This document shows positions 20,192 to 29,757 of a stretch of 57,758 bases of DNA, in pieces. Source of the stretch: Gammaproteobacteria bacterium (GTDB lineage Bacteria > Pseudomonadota > Gammaproteobacteria > JAURND01). The notes beneath the pieces are model-generated. The model saw only the letters and a list, made by a program, of their open reading frames with translations. It was not told the origin of the DNA and searched no databases. Each line of letters starts with the position of its first letter. Position 1 is the stretch's first letter. The position numbers and the translations under genes were made by a program. Where the stretch lies: the NCBI GenBank assembly GCA_035546635.1, contig DASZWJ010000039.1:1-57758 (forward strand). Direction: 5' to 3'.

Positions 20192-21271
20192 TTGGTAAGT
20201 AAGCCCAAAATCATAGTCGGCCTATCCGGTGGCGTGGATTCCTCTGTCGCTGCTATTCTTTTGTGTCAACAAGGTTATGACGTCCATGGCGTATTTATGC
20301 AAAACTGGGATCAAGACAATCAAGATCCATTCTGCAGCGCCAACCAAGATTTCCTAGATGCTAAAATGGTTTGTGAGCGTCTAGATATCCCATTGCAGAC
20401 CGTGCGCTTTGCTAAGGAGTACTGGGAGCGAGTGTTCCAGCATTTCCTCGATGAATATGCCAAAGGCCGCACGCCCAATCCTGATATTTTGTGTAACAAA
20501 GAAATCAAATTTAAAGCCTTTCTGGATTATGCGATCTCTCAAGGTGCTGAGTTTATCGCCACGGGGCATTATGCGCGCTGTGTGCGCAAGGATGGGCAAT
20601 ATCAATTGCAGAAAGGTCTGGATGCTAACAAAGACCAAAGTTATTTTTTATATACGCTGCAGCAATCGCAGTTGGCGCGGAGTCTGTTTCCGCTGGGCGA
20701 GCTGGAAAAGCCGGCGGTGCGAGCCATGGCGCAAGCTGCCGGTCTTGCTAATCATGCGAAAAAAGACAGTACCGGGATTTGTTTTATCGGGGAGCGCAAA
20801 TTTAAGGATTTTCTGGGTGAATATCTGTTGGCGCGGCCTGGTAATATCGAAAATGACAGTGGGAAAGTGATTGGGCGGCATAGTGGTTTGATGTTTTATA
20901 CTTTGGGGCAGCGGCAAGGTTTGGGGATAGGGGGTAGGCAAGATGCTAAAGCGGATCCTTGGTATGTGGTAGCTAAAGATATTGCGCGAAATACGCTGAT
21001 TGTGGGGCAGGGGCATGAGCATCCGCGGTTGTTGACTAAAGTTTTGCAGTGTCGGCAAATGCATTGGGTGTTGGGTCATGCGCCGCCTTTTCCGCTGCAA
21101 TGTGCGGCGAAAACTCGGTATCGACAGCGTGATGCGGCTTGTATGGTCAGGCAATTGGGTGAGGATTATTTGCAGGTGGAGTTTTTTGAGCCGCAATGGG
21201 CGGTGACAGAGGGGCAGTCGGTGGTTTTTTATCAGGGAGAGGTTTGTTTGGGTGGGGGGGTGATTGAATGA
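20192..21271 (+). CDS. mnmA: tRNA-specific 2-thiouridylase MnmA
   Basis: MnmA adenylates and thiolates U34 of Lys, Glu and Gln tRNAs. The 359 residues contain the PP-loop '[13 protein letters not shown]', 'GVFMQNWD', the first catalytic Cys in '[13 protein letters not shown]', 'IATGHYAR', 'KDQSYFLY' and the second catalytic Cys in '[12 protein letters not shown]'. The start is apparently TTG at 20192, with no nearby ATG or GTG in frame, and it lies 3 bp after the Rpn gene stop, suggesting translational coupling. The usual downstream hflD-purB is absent. Confidence 0.95.
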   Translation: MVSKPKIIVGLSGGVDSSVAAILLCQQGYDVHGVFMQNWDQDNQDPFCSANQDFLDAKMVCERLDIPLQTVRFAKEYWERVFQHFLDEYAKGRTPNPDILCNKEIKFKAFLDYAISQGAEFIATGHYARCVRKDGQYQLQKGLDANKDQSYFLYTLQQSQLARSLFPLGELEKPAVRAMAQAAGLANHAKKDSTGICFIGERKFKDFLGEYLLARPGNIENDSGKVIGRHSGLMFYTLGQRQGLGIGGRQDAKADPWYVVAKDIARNTLIVGQGHEHPRLLTKVLQCRQMHWVLGHAPPFPLQCAAKTRYRQRDAACMVRQLGEDYLQVEFFEPQWAVTEGQSVVFYQGEVCLGGGVIE

Positions 21272-21365
21272 GGCGAAGGATGCTAAGAGTTAATTTAATG
21301 ACTGCTCACATCTCATATCAGCACGTCGTCCCGGCATCCATGTCATGAGTTTATACATAACAAGG

Positions 21366-21409
21366 TTTGTCATTCAGGTCCCCGCCTTCGCGGGGACCTG
21401 AATGACAAA
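21366..21409. terminator. Perfect 20-bp hairpin after mnmA
   Basis: TTTGTCATTCAGGTCCCCGC, loop CTTC, then the exact reverse complement, followed by TTATTTTT. It can serve as a bidirectional terminator for mnmA and for the convergent gene ending at 21458. A family B fragment (GCACGTCGTCCCGGC) lies 45 bp upstream. Confidence 0.8.
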
Positions 21410-21457
21410 GTTATTTTTCCTGGTAAGTTCTCTTTCTTATCCTTGGAAAGTTACTAA

Positions 21458-24433
21458 TCATTCACTACTGGTGCTGGGGCTACTGCTGGGAGTGATGCTG
21501 TTATTAGTGCTGGTGCTGCTTTCGACGTTGGTTGAACTACTACTGCTGGCGGTGCTATCACTACTATTTGAGCTACTACTGCTGAGGGTACTGCTATCGC
21601 TGCTACTATTGCTGAGTGTGCTGCTATTGCTAGTACTTGAGCTGCTACCACCGCTACTATAGGGGAAAGTCACTGAGCTACCTAAGTATGAAGCAGAAGT
21701 CGAGACCCTTCGTCTTCGACCTGAAATAGTTTCAACATGTCCCACAAAAAGTTTTGCAGCTGGATTTTTATCTGAAAATTCAAATGTACTTTTAATATAT
21801 TCATTTAATAAATGAACAGCAGTAGCCCCTGTCTTGTTGTTCCAAATTAAATCAGTTTGTTTAATCAAAAAATCGTAAACTTCAGCAGCTGTTCTTTTGT
21901 CATTTTTTGAAATTATGCAGTGTTGTAATAATGCTCCTATTTTAAGGTTATCCTGAATATATGGAGCTAAAATAATTGCTAAGTCGTCACCTAACAATAT
22001 CTTGTTATAAAGTTCTGAGGCAAGCTTGCCGGAAGATTTAACATCAAGTACCGGCAAAGATGTTATAGATGTAGTTTTAGATAGCCAAGGTGAAGTTAAT
22101 ATAGATGGTTTTAGAAAACAAAGAATTTGTTGAGAAACGGGATTTTCCACGGTCAAATGGTCTATATGATCGAGGATTAGACTTGTAAATGCTTCTAGTT
22201 TTTCAGATAGCAGAATAGAAGCAGGTGAAGATATCGGTATTACTGGATAGGATAGTGTTGAACTTGAACTTGAACTTGAACTTGAACTTGAACTTACCAC
22301 AAGTGTATTTTGATCTTTACAGTATTTCTCTAAAGTATGGTTAAGTAAAGCAAAAGCTATTTCCTCTTCATTAAGGAAAATAGCCAGCTTTAATGCTTCA
22401 GTGATAACTGCATCATCTTCTTGATCGAGGGGAGTTGAAATATTTGATTTTAGAGCAGCATGAAGCTTAAGCGCCTTGCCTTCTATAATTTTAATAAATG
22501 CACTTTGTAGATACTCAATTGATGTGGTTACATGATTTTCCAACTCTCTCAAGGTTAAAATTATATTTCGCAATGTGGCTAGTAATGGTAATTGATCGGT
22601 GATTTTTTGAGTAGCTTCTGTTTGAAGGTATGTAAGAAAATTTTCTGATTTCTTTTGAAGAGATATGGGCATTACAATCTGTGGAGGCGCTAGTTTGTAA
22701 CTATTTGCAATAAAAGCATCAATAACGTTGCCGATAAGTCTATCCAGAGGTTCTATTGTAATTTCTCTAAGTAATTGTAAATCGATGAATGTATGGGTGA
22801 CATAGGCATGATGGAGCTTAAATTTGTCTTGTAATATTTTTGATATATTGACCCCAGCAAACGTACAAAGAGAAATTAAATTACGTAGATGTTGGCCAAG
22901 ATCTTCTAATGAAATTACTTTTGATGTATCTTGTATTATGCTTGACAAAATATTTTTTGTTGAATCGAGGCACTTTTCATATTTTTTGTAATCGCCTGTT
23001 AGAGTAATCATTGTTGGAAATTTCTCTCTACTAGTGAGATCGAGAGTAGGTTCTCTATCCGATGATGAGCGCGCAATGGATTTATGTTTGCTTTCTGTGT
23101 GAAGTGTTTCAGCTTCCAAATTTCTATGACTAAATAAGGAGAGATAATTTTCTAGGGCTTGATGGATGTGAGAATGCAGCGTAAATATCCCTGCTGGTAG
23201 AACTTTTTCTTGTAGTGATTTTTCTGTATTTAGTGAAGAGGTGGTGAAATTTTTAAAAAATACAGCTATATGAATATCTAAAAATTGAGTTTTTGTAATA
23301 AAATTAAAATTCTGGTATACATAGGGTTGAGCTAGTGCTAAGACAAATCGAAGCTCTCCTATCGCTCCGATGGGATCAGGGTCCATGCTGACAAGTTTTT
23401 TGTCCTTACCCTGCGGTGGGTTTTTCGACTGCCAAGCTCGCTCTAGCTGTTCAAAAGATTGAAATTGAGTGGTTGGATATTTTTGTGAAATAAACTCTCT
23501 TAGTATAGTTACTGCCTCAATTATCTCGGTGCATTGCGTGGTAATTTTAAGAATGCTTTCTGGTGGAATCTTAGATTCAGCAGGAGAATTCTTAGCTCTT
23601 TTGTCTAGCCAGGGCTTTAAAAAATCAAGCAACACCAAATACATGTTTGACATATGCAGAATCACATTGACCAAATCTGCATGCTGGCTAATTTTACCTG
23701 ACTTCTTTTTAACATCCTTTAAAAAATTGGGCACTCGTTCAGTTAAAATTTTTGGATCAAGAAATCTGTATAGATATAAAGCAAATGAACTGTCTAGCAG
23801 ATGTTCGATACGTGCACAGCTTTTAAGGATATCAAAATATTGTTGTTGGTATGACGGAAATTTATGTACTAAATGCCGGGTTCTTTCCTTCTCTTTGGGT
23901 TCGGTATCTAGAAAATCCAATATGTCGGTATAAAACTTTCGAATGGTTTCAATTCTTTTTGGTATAGTTAAAGGTTCTTGACGGGTTTCTTTCTCGGAGG
24001 AATCTTTTTTATCCTGAGGAAAAACTTTGTCTGGATTCCAGCTGCATTTTGTGCAGTAATATTGCAACCGGCTATGATAATTGATTAAAGATTTTGTGAT
24101 TCCTATAATGTCTTTAAGCAGTGAAGATTCTGCGTTATCTGGATCTTTTAAGAAGTCTGAGAATTTTGTCAAATAAGTGTTGGCTGCCGCAGGTTCTGAT
24201 ATTTTTGGTTTGTCAGCTACTGGTATAAAACCATGCCTGACGCAGACCAGCAAAAATTCATTATAAATATAAACCAGTTTTGCCGTTCTTTTTGCTATTT
24301 CCTCATCTGAAGGTAATGAGCTTACTTGCAGTAATTCTTTATAAGTTGTTTGAAATTTTTCAATGGCTTTGGTTACTTCGAGATAATTTTTTGAGAAGTC
24401 AGGTTTTGATTCTTTTTTTTCTGGTGATGACAT
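21458..24433 (-). CDS. Large helical Ser-rich protein (family member 3), effector-like, unknown function
   Basis: The 991-residue protein starts MSSPEKKESKPDFSKNYLEV and is mainly predicted helix. It shares the family module, e.g. 'YIYNEFLLVCVRHGFIP' (~55-71) and 'QHLRNLISLCTFAGVNI'. A central poly-Ser run (~713-725) is encoded by a hexanucleotide array, and the last ~70 residues are almost only Ser, Thr and Asn. No signal peptide, membrane span or catalytic motif was recognised. It ends 49 bp from the mnmA hairpin and begins 173 bp from the stop of the next family gene, so the two probably form one transcriptional direction. Eukaryote-directed effector function is inference only. Confidence 0.85.
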   Translation of the reverse strand: MSSPEKKESKPDFSKNYLEVTKAIEKFQTTYKELLQVSSLPSDEEIAKRTAKLVYIYNEFLLVCVRHGFIPVADKPKISEPAAANTYLTKFSDFLKDPDNAESSLLKDIIGITKSLINYHSRLQYYCTKCSWNPDKVFPQDKKDSSEKETRQEPLTIPKRIETIRKFYTDILDFLDTEPKEKERTRHLVHKFPSYQQQYFDILKSCARIEHLLDSSFALYLYRFLDPKILTERVPNFLKDVKKKSGKISQHADLVNVILHMSNMYLVLLDFLKPWLDKRAKNSPAESKIPPESILKITTQCTEIIEAVTILREFISQKYPTTQFQSFEQLERAWQSKNPPQGKDKKLVSMDPDPIGAIGELRFVLALAQPYVYQNFNFITKTQFLDIHIAVFFKNFTTSSLNTEKSLQEKVLPAGIFTLHSHIHQALENYLSLFSHRNLEAETLHTESKHKSIARSSSDREPTLDLTSREKFPTMITLTGDYKKYEKCLDSTKNILSSIIQDTSKVISLEDLGQHLRNLISLCTFAGVNISKILQDKFKLHHAYVTHTFIDLQLLREITIEPLDRLIGNVIDAFIANSYKLAPPQIVMPISLQKKSENFLTYLQTEATQKITDQLPLLATLRNIILTLRELENHVTTSIEYLQSAFIKIIEGKALKLHAALKSNISTPLDQEDDAVITEALKLAIFLNEEEIAFALLNHTLEKYCKDQNTLVVSSSSSSSSSSSSTLSYPVIPISSPASILLSEKLEAFTSLILDHIDHLTVENPVSQQILCFLKPSILTSPWLSKTTSITSLPVLDVKSSGKLASELYNKILLGDDLAIILAPYIQDNLKIGALLQHCIISKNDKRTAAEVYDFLIKQTDLIWNNKTGATAVHLLNEYIKSTFEFSDKNPAAKLFVGHVETISGRRRRVSTSASYLGSSVTFPYSSGGSSSSTSNSSTLSNSSSDSSTLSSSSSNSSDSTASSSSSTNVESSTSTNNSITPSSSPSTSSE
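22258..22295. repeat. Hexanucleotide array (TTGAAC)x6 inside a coding region
   Basis: Six perfect TTGAAC copies plus TT. On the coding strand they read AGT-TCA repeats, giving poly-Ser. The unit is a multiple of 3, so copy-number change would alter linker length without breaking the frame. Confidence 0.97.
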
Positions 24434-24605
24434 GATTACCTCTTTACGTTAGTTATAATTTTTTTAATTATGAAAATATTCTGTCATTGCTCACCCACTA
24501 TGTCATTCTGGCATCACTGACAAAGTGATATAGTCGATTAGTGGCTACAATAATCTTATGAAATTGTAAAGATTTTACTTTTAATCGTGAGCTAATTTTG
24601 TAAAT

Positions 24606-27600
24606 TTATTTTCTTTTTGTTGGAGTTGAATTAGGGGTAACGTTTGTACTTGTACTTGTACTTGTACTTGTACTTGTACTCCCCTTCCCACTTCCACTTG
24701 GTGGAGATTTAGTGGGTGTACGAGGAGTGGTTATAACTGCAGAGGGTTTAGGAGTTTTAGCCCTTTTAATGTCTGCAGGTTTGCAGGCTACAGATATTAA
24801 TTTTGCGGCTTTATTAACACCACTTTGCTGAGCTTCAATTGCAAATTGATATAGATCTTTTTTTGTTCGAGTTAATTGGGGTTCGCGTAATGTTCCATCT
24901 AAATAGCTAAATATTGCACTGGTTACTTTTTCATTGTGTTCTGTAATAGCGTATTTCAAAACTTCAATAATAAAATTAATCTGCTTTTTAGTCTGCATTT
25001 CATTTAGTTTTTCAAAGACTTTTGGAAAGTTGTCCGTTATGTAAAAAATGGCATTAAAAAGATCTACATGATCCTTAGTATACTCTTCAGTAACAGGTGC
25101 AGTGGGTAAACTAATGGATATCAATTGGCCATAGCTTGAGCTAATTGGATGTTTGACAACTCGTTGTTTATTCGTAGGGTCATCAGACGTTGCCTTTGTA
25201 ATAACATAATGGGCTTTCACAGGCTCCCTGATCTCATCCAGAACAGTGAAGCTGGATTGAAAGGTCAGAAGAATTTTATCATAAGTTGTTACAAGAGCAT
25301 CTAAAGATTTTAAAAGAAGAGGAGGTGTAGGGCATGTTTCGAGTTGTTCCTTTTCCTTTAGCCTTTCTTCCTCTCTTTCTATTTCTGCATAAAGTGACGT
25401 TGTTGTTGTTTCATCAAGCCTTTTTTCTGCAATGGATGGGACTTTTGATTTTATAGCCATATATATAGATTTGAAATGGTCGTAATTTTCAAAATCAATT
25501 ATAGGGAGCCCCAATAATTGTAAGATATGATTGCTGCAATCATAAATAAGTGATTCAAAAGTTTCGGTTGACTTTTGTTTAGGGTCTTCAAAGAAATAAG
25601 TAGATACTATGTCTGGGTAGATTTGGAATATTTTAGAAGCTAAAGGTTTTACATTAACTTTTTCAAAAACAGGAGAGTGAACAAAATAATAAAATTGTTT
25701 TTTCCAGGAACCCTCTGGATTGGAAGGATCAGATGTTTTTTTAAAATCAGGCAAAACTAGGCTGGAGAGTAGTTCCTCTGGGGTGGGATATTTTTTCGGT
25801 GTTGGCTTTGGTTGTATGGTAATAAAGTGTGCAATAGCATCGGCGCCATGATCTAATGTGGTTGGAATGTTTTCACGTAGTGTCAATAACAAAGTTAGTA
25901 TGTGAAATAGATTAATTTCTTGCGCATTGTATTCATAAACAGGATTGGTAAAGTTTCTCTTTATTGAATTAAATGCTTGCTTAAAATCAAGGTAGGAGTC
26001 AATCCTTGGTGGGTCATTAGCGACCATAGCTAATAGTTCATTGCAGCAATCAAACATGATAAGATGTATTTCTCTGGGGGAAGAACTTTTCACTTTTTTT
26101 TCTCGGACATTTAAAAAAGCAGTGAAAAATATTTCATAATCTTCAAACTTTGCTTTTGCATCAGGCAATATGTCAATTTTTGCTTGCTCACATTCGGATA
26201 AAAATTTAGCAAAATCCGCTTTCCATTTTTTTCTTGCTAAAGTTCCGTCTTGCATTTTCTTAATCGCTTTAAATTCAGCTGATAACTGCTGTTGTGCTTT
26301 ATCAAGGTCTTTAAGTTGAACTAAATCAGAATAAGTTCTTGTGCGTGATGTTGATAAAACTTTAGAATCCGCTACCGCCTGATGAGATTCTAGTTTTAAG
26401 ATGGTTCTTAAGTTTTGTCTGCTTTGTTCGAGAGTTGTCACGATCAAGTTTTGAGTCTGGATCAGAAGTTCAAATGTACGTTTCAGTTCTTTTATTTTCT
26501 CATAGTTTTCAGGCAATGGCACTTTAGATTTGTTTTTTTCTAAAAAATCTCCTATAGCCGCTTTTTTACTCTTAAATTCACTTTCGTTTTCTACATTATT
26601 TTTAGTTATTTTGAGTGTGATGTTCGCGGATTCGCATGCTGCAGATAAGTCAGTAAAACATTGAGATACAAATCCCGGCATGTTATCAACCTGATTTGTG
26701 TCTTTGGTTTCTTGCCAATGGCTTTCTGGGAGTTTTATGTTTTTAGCGTCTAATAGAGGATAAAGATATTCTGCTTCGCCCGGCCTTACAAATATTTCTA
26801 AGGTTTGTGGTAAAACATCTAGTTCGGCATTATTCCAGGCTTTCAAAAAGTTTATAAAATCATTATTCCAGTGAGCTGTAGATTGGGGTATCTGCATAAG
26901 AATATCGCTTTTTTCTACAATTTTTTCTAGTTCCGCAATGGTTGGGTAAGGTTTTGCGGATTGTTTTTTTTCCTTCTGTTCTTTAATTGGAGCTCTAAGT
27001 TTTAGATCAGGTGCGCGGCTACTAAAGCTGAGAGATTTGGGTGTCTGGAAAAGTGACCTTGGAGTTGAAGGGGCTGTTGCAGGTGAAGTGGTAGGGCTGA
27101 TCAAACTGAATGTAGCACCATTGCGAGTCGATGCAAGTGGAGTAGCAGGTGATGCAGAGGGAGGGATGGGTGATTGTGGTAGCAAAGTTGTTGAGCCAAG
27201 GAGAGGGCTTAAAGTTGATTGTGAATCGCCATCTATAGTAATAGTAAGAGGTGGGGTGGGTTGCCTTGGAGTTAGAAGTTCTGAAGTAGAGGTTGATGAA
27301 GTGATTGAGCTGCTTGCGGGAGAAGGAGCGCTGGAAGATATTGTGATTTTATTTTCTATTTCTATATTTGAACCTAAAGGGGGATTTAGACTGTCACTTT
27401 GAGCAGGAGTGCTATTGCTAATTGTAATTGGAGTTGATGGCATGGTTGAAGAAGAAGAGCTTGCACTACTAGGTTGTGATGCTGGTTCAGTTGTTGGTTC
27501 TTTGAGTTTTGATTCTAAACTCGGCTGATTCTTATCTGGCTCTTGAGTGGGTTCGCTTTTGAGTGACGGGGTCGCTGGATCAGATATTTCTGTTGGTTTA

Positions 27601-28808
27601 TTTTTTTTATCCTCATTAATAGATTTTTCTAAAAATAAATTGATTTGATCAATTGCTGCTATAGCAGCATCTATGTGTGACAATAATTCATCATATTGAT
27701 TAGTTACATTGCCTGAATGTACTGCGTCTCTAATAGCCTGTAGGGTTAGAGTCGGATTTGGGTCGTCTAGTGTGGTTATAGTGAGTCCGCGTTTGCTGCA
27801 AAATGCATACAACTCAGTGAAAAAGAATGCAGCAATTCTACTGCGTAAATTTCTTAACTCTTTTAGAAAATTATCTCTCTCTTCTTCCTGCTTAGGGGGG
27901 AATTGTAAAGTTTCTCCAATAGTAATACTAAGATCTTTTAGTGTATTTTTTATTTGTTTAAGCTCAAAATCACTGGGATTAAAATTGATTAAAATAAGGT
28001 GTTTGTTAAGTATTTCTTCCATTTGGACGTAATAAGTAAACTTTATAACTGCGTATGAATTTGTTGATTTTTCGAAAAACATCTTAGCTGTTGATATTCT
28101 ACCTAACAGTTGGGAAATATTTTCTGCTTTTGTAAAATCTGTATCTTCTGAGAAATTCCATCCATCGAATAGTTTTTCAGACAGACATTTTTTCAATAAT
28201 GGGATCAGCATTCGCAATTGTTGAGCTTGAGTTTCCTCAATAACTTTGATATGACTTTCTGGACTTAAGGTTGTTAGGCATGAAGTAATAGCATTATTAC
28301 GTTCTAAAATAGCTTCTAGCATTGAGTCTTTGGTAACTGTTATATCTTTCTTTAATCGTAGAAAGTTGCGATTTAGTTGTGAAAGCAATGTTACATATAA
28401 ATTATGAATGTCTGTAATAATTTTTTTTGTGAGGTTATTATTTTTAATGTCTTTTGCGTTGAGTATTATCTTTAAATACTCTCTTGCCTCAGTTATTTCT
28501 GTTATTGGAACTTCTGGTTGATCTTTTAGGTAGTTTAGCTTCTGACATTTCGTAAGAAATGTCAGGTGTAATGAAGCTAGTTGCTCTTTGGTTGCTCTTA
28601 GAGTTTGAAAGGTTTTTGTTTTAGACTTTTGATCTTTTTTTGATGTTTCAATGGTTTCTTCTAGGGATGCAATTTGTGTTTGATAAGTTTTAAAATTTTC
28701 TAAAATAGACGAAAACTCTAAACTAATTTGATGGTCGGTTGTCGAGCTTGATGATTGAGGTGGAGCAGGGCGGGACGATGGTGGGGGATTTTTTTGTTTT
28801 TCTTCCAT
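24606..28808 (-). CDS. Giant helical Ser/Thr/Pro-linker protein (family member 4), effector-like, unknown function
   Basis: At 1400 residues this is the largest product in the window. Residues ~25-400 are helical with module hits 'HLTFLTKCQKLNYL' (~81) and 'FFTELYAFCSKRGLTI' (~329). Residues ~400-620 are a disordered Ser/Thr/Pro linker. From 'PYPTIAELEKIV' (~620) on, a repeat of W-x3-F-x2-F appears at ~647 (HWNNDFINFLKAWNNAELDVLP), ~862 (KWKADFAKFLSECEQAKIDI) and ~1035 (SWKKQFYYFVHSPVF), each followed by a D-C-x-N segment in the last two. The C-terminus has a Ser-Thr array and a basic end. No catalytic motif or membrane segment. The quoted first repeat spans two adjacent family motifs. Function unknown. 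Confidence 0.85.
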   Translation of the reverse strand: MEEKQKNPPPSSRPAPPQSSSSTTDHQISLEFSSILENFKTYQTQIASLEETIETSKKDQKSKTKTFQTLRATKEQLASLHLTFLTKCQKLNYLKDQPEVPITEITEAREYLKIILNAKDIKNNNLTKKIITDIHNLYVTLLSQLNRNFLRLKKDITVTKDSMLEAILERNNAITSCLTTLSPESHIKVIEETQAQQLRMLIPLLKKCLSEKLFDGWNFSEDTDFTKAENISQLLGRISTAKMFFEKSTNSYAVIKFTYYVQMEEILNKHLILINFNPSDFELKQIKNTLKDLSITIGETLQFPPKQEEERDNFLKELRNLRSRIAAFFFTELYAFCSKRGLTITTLDDPNPTLTLQAIRDAVHSGNVTNQYDELLSHIDAAIAAIDQINLFLEKSINEDKKNKPTEISDPATPSLKSEPTQEPDKNQPSLESKLKEPTTEPASQPSSASSSSSTMPSTPITISNSTPAQSDSLNPPLGSNIEIENKITISSSAPSPASSSITSSTSTSELLTPRQPTPPLTITIDGDSQSTLSPLLGSTTLLPQSPIPPSASPATPLASTRNGATFSLISPTTSPATAPSTPRSLFQTPKSLSFSSRAPDLKLRAPIKEQKEKKQSAKPYPTIAELEKIVEKSDILMQIPQSTAHWNNDFINFLKAWNNAELDVLPQTLEIFVRPGEAEYLYPLLDAKNIKLPESHWQETKDTNQVDNMPGFVSQCFTDLSAACESANITLKITKNNVENESEFKSKKAAIGDFLEKNKSKVPLPENYEKIKELKRTFELLIQTQNLIVTTLEQSRQNLRTILKLESHQAVADSKVLSTSRTRTYSDLVQLKDLDKAQQQLSAEFKAIKKMQDGTLARKKWKADFAKFLSECEQAKIDILPDAKAKFEDYEIFFTAFLNVREKKVKSSSPREIHLIMFDCCNELLAMVANDPPRIDSYLDFKQAFNSIKRNFTNPVYEYNAQEINLFHILTLLLTLRENIPTTLDHGADAIAHFITIQPKPTPKKYPTPEELLSSLVLPDFKKTSDPSNPEGSWKKQFYYFVHSPVFEKVNVKPLASKIFQIYPDIVSTYFFEDPKQKSTETFESLIYDCSNHILQLLGLPIIDFENYDHFKSIYMAIKSKVPSIAEKRLDETTTTSLYAEIEREEERLKEKEQLETCPTPPLLLKSLDALVTTYDKILLTFQSSFTVLDEIREPVKAHYVITKATSDDPTNKQRVVKHPISSSYGQLISISLPTAPVTEEYTKDHVDLFNAIFYITDNFPKVFEKLNEMQTKKQINFIIEVLKYAITEHNEKVTSAIFSYLDGTLREPQLTRTKKDLYQFAIEAQQSGVNKAAKLISVACKPADIKRAKTPKPSAVITTPRTPTKSPPSGSGKGSTSTSTSTSTSTNVTPNSTPTKRK
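24644..24680. repeat. Hexanucleotide array (TTGTAC)x6 inside a coding region
   Basis: Six perfect TTGTAC copies plus T, coding on the minus strand for a Ser-Thr run near the C-terminus of the 1400-residue protein. It has the same copy number as, and one base different from, the array at 22258. Confidence 0.97.
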
Positions 28809-29289
28809 AAATAATTCCTCGGAGTTTAGTGTAAAATTTATTTTTGTTTATACTCTCTTGTTTATTTATATGTTACTTAAGTTTCTTTGAAAAATATGAG
28901 TCCTTATGGGTTGTTAAAAAAATTTACTTCATAAAAATTCCTTTAGCCATGTTGGAAGGAAATTTAAGACTTCAGTAAAATTTTTAGGTTAATCGATGCT
29001 GTTAGGCTGGAGTGCAGCCGAAATTGGCTTGTTGATGCCAGAGGGGATTTTAGGGTGTTTAGTACAGACATGAACTTTTCCTTTTAAAGGCAGATGGGTA
29101 AGGTGCGCTTACTCTGGTTTCTTATAAGTGTCTGCAAAGCTTGAGCGCAAGAGAGATGGAGATTGCTTCTGGCGCCTACGAAATTCGTTAAGCCTATCAT
29201 TAATAAAATATTATGGCAATCATGTTTATATTGCTGGTACAGAGATATCCTTCTACACTTAAGTCATTTCACTTATTGGAGAAAAACAA
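28809..29289. other. Intergenic region without a supported gene
   Basis: The stretch holds the promoter region of the giant minus-strand gene and, rightward, that of the pterin dehydratase. Short frames are present, such as one starting near 28996 (MLLGWSAAEIGLLMPEG) and a segment near 29140 reading LSAREMEIASGAYEIR that faintly recalls a LuxR helix-turn-helix. Neither is long enough to annotate. It is possibly decayed coding sequence. Confidence 0.4.
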
Positions 29290-29631
29290 ATGGCGGATTT
29301 AACTCAGAAGAAATGTCTTCCCTGTGAAGGAGGTGTGGCGCCGTTGACGCTTTCGGAGGCTAACAATTTATTGGGGCAAGTGTTGGGCTGGCAGCTGGAT
29401 AGCACAGGCCAAGTAATTTCCCGGGATTTTACTTTTAAGAATTTCTATCAGGTGATGGCTTTTGTGAATGCGGTTGCTTGGTTGGCGCATCAGGAAAATC
29501 ATCATCCCGATCTTGAGGTGGGTTATCAGCATTGTTTGGTGCGCTATAGCACGCATGCGATTGGCGGGCTTTCGGAAAATGATTTTATCTGTGCCGCTAA
29601 AGTGAATGGGTTGTTTGGGGATAAGCCGTAG
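29290..29631 (+). CDS. phhB: 4a-hydroxytetrahydrobiopterin dehydratase (pterin-4a-carbinolamine dehydratase)
   Basis: The 113-residue enzyme dehydrates 4a-hydroxy-tetrahydropterin, recycling the cofactor of aromatic amino acid hydroxylases. The family signature is clear: 'AHQENHHPDLEVGY' (the H-x3-HH active-site histidines), followed by 'VRYSTHAIGGLSENDFICAAKV'. The N-terminus 'LTQKKCLPCEGGVAPLT' is also typical. GGAG lies 8 bp before ATG. No phenylalanine hydroxylase gene is nearby, so its partner is unknown; some homologues act independently of PhhA. Confidence 0.94.
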   Translation: MADLTQKKCLPCEGGVAPLTLSEANNLLGQVLGWQLDSTGQVISRDFTFKNFYQVMAFVNAVAWLAHQENHHPDLEVGYQHCLVRYSTHAIGGLSENDFICAAKVNGLFGDKP

Positions 29632-29757
29632 CAAAAGTCACAAAATTCGACAGGATTTTAAGTAAAATACCTACATTTTTCGGGGTGTTTTCATTTGTCT
29701 GCCCTCGTATCTCCCTGTACAATATACCTTTTTTGTACCATATTTCAGGGGATAATT

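Noticed and set aside
21402..21662. Plus-strand Leu-rich open frame that looks like a membrane protein
   Set aside because: It is the antisense of the Ser-codon-rich 3' end of the 991-residue gene; Leu/Val runs arise from the complement of Ser/Thr codons.
27037..27402. Plus-strand Gly/Val-rich open frame
   Set aside because: Antisense shadow of the Ser/Thr/Pro linker of the 1400-residue gene; no ribosome-binding site or family features.
28996..29200. Short frames with faint LuxR-like or other protein similarity
   Set aside because: Too short, with no ribosome-binding site and no second supporting motif; kept only as a note on the intergenic region.
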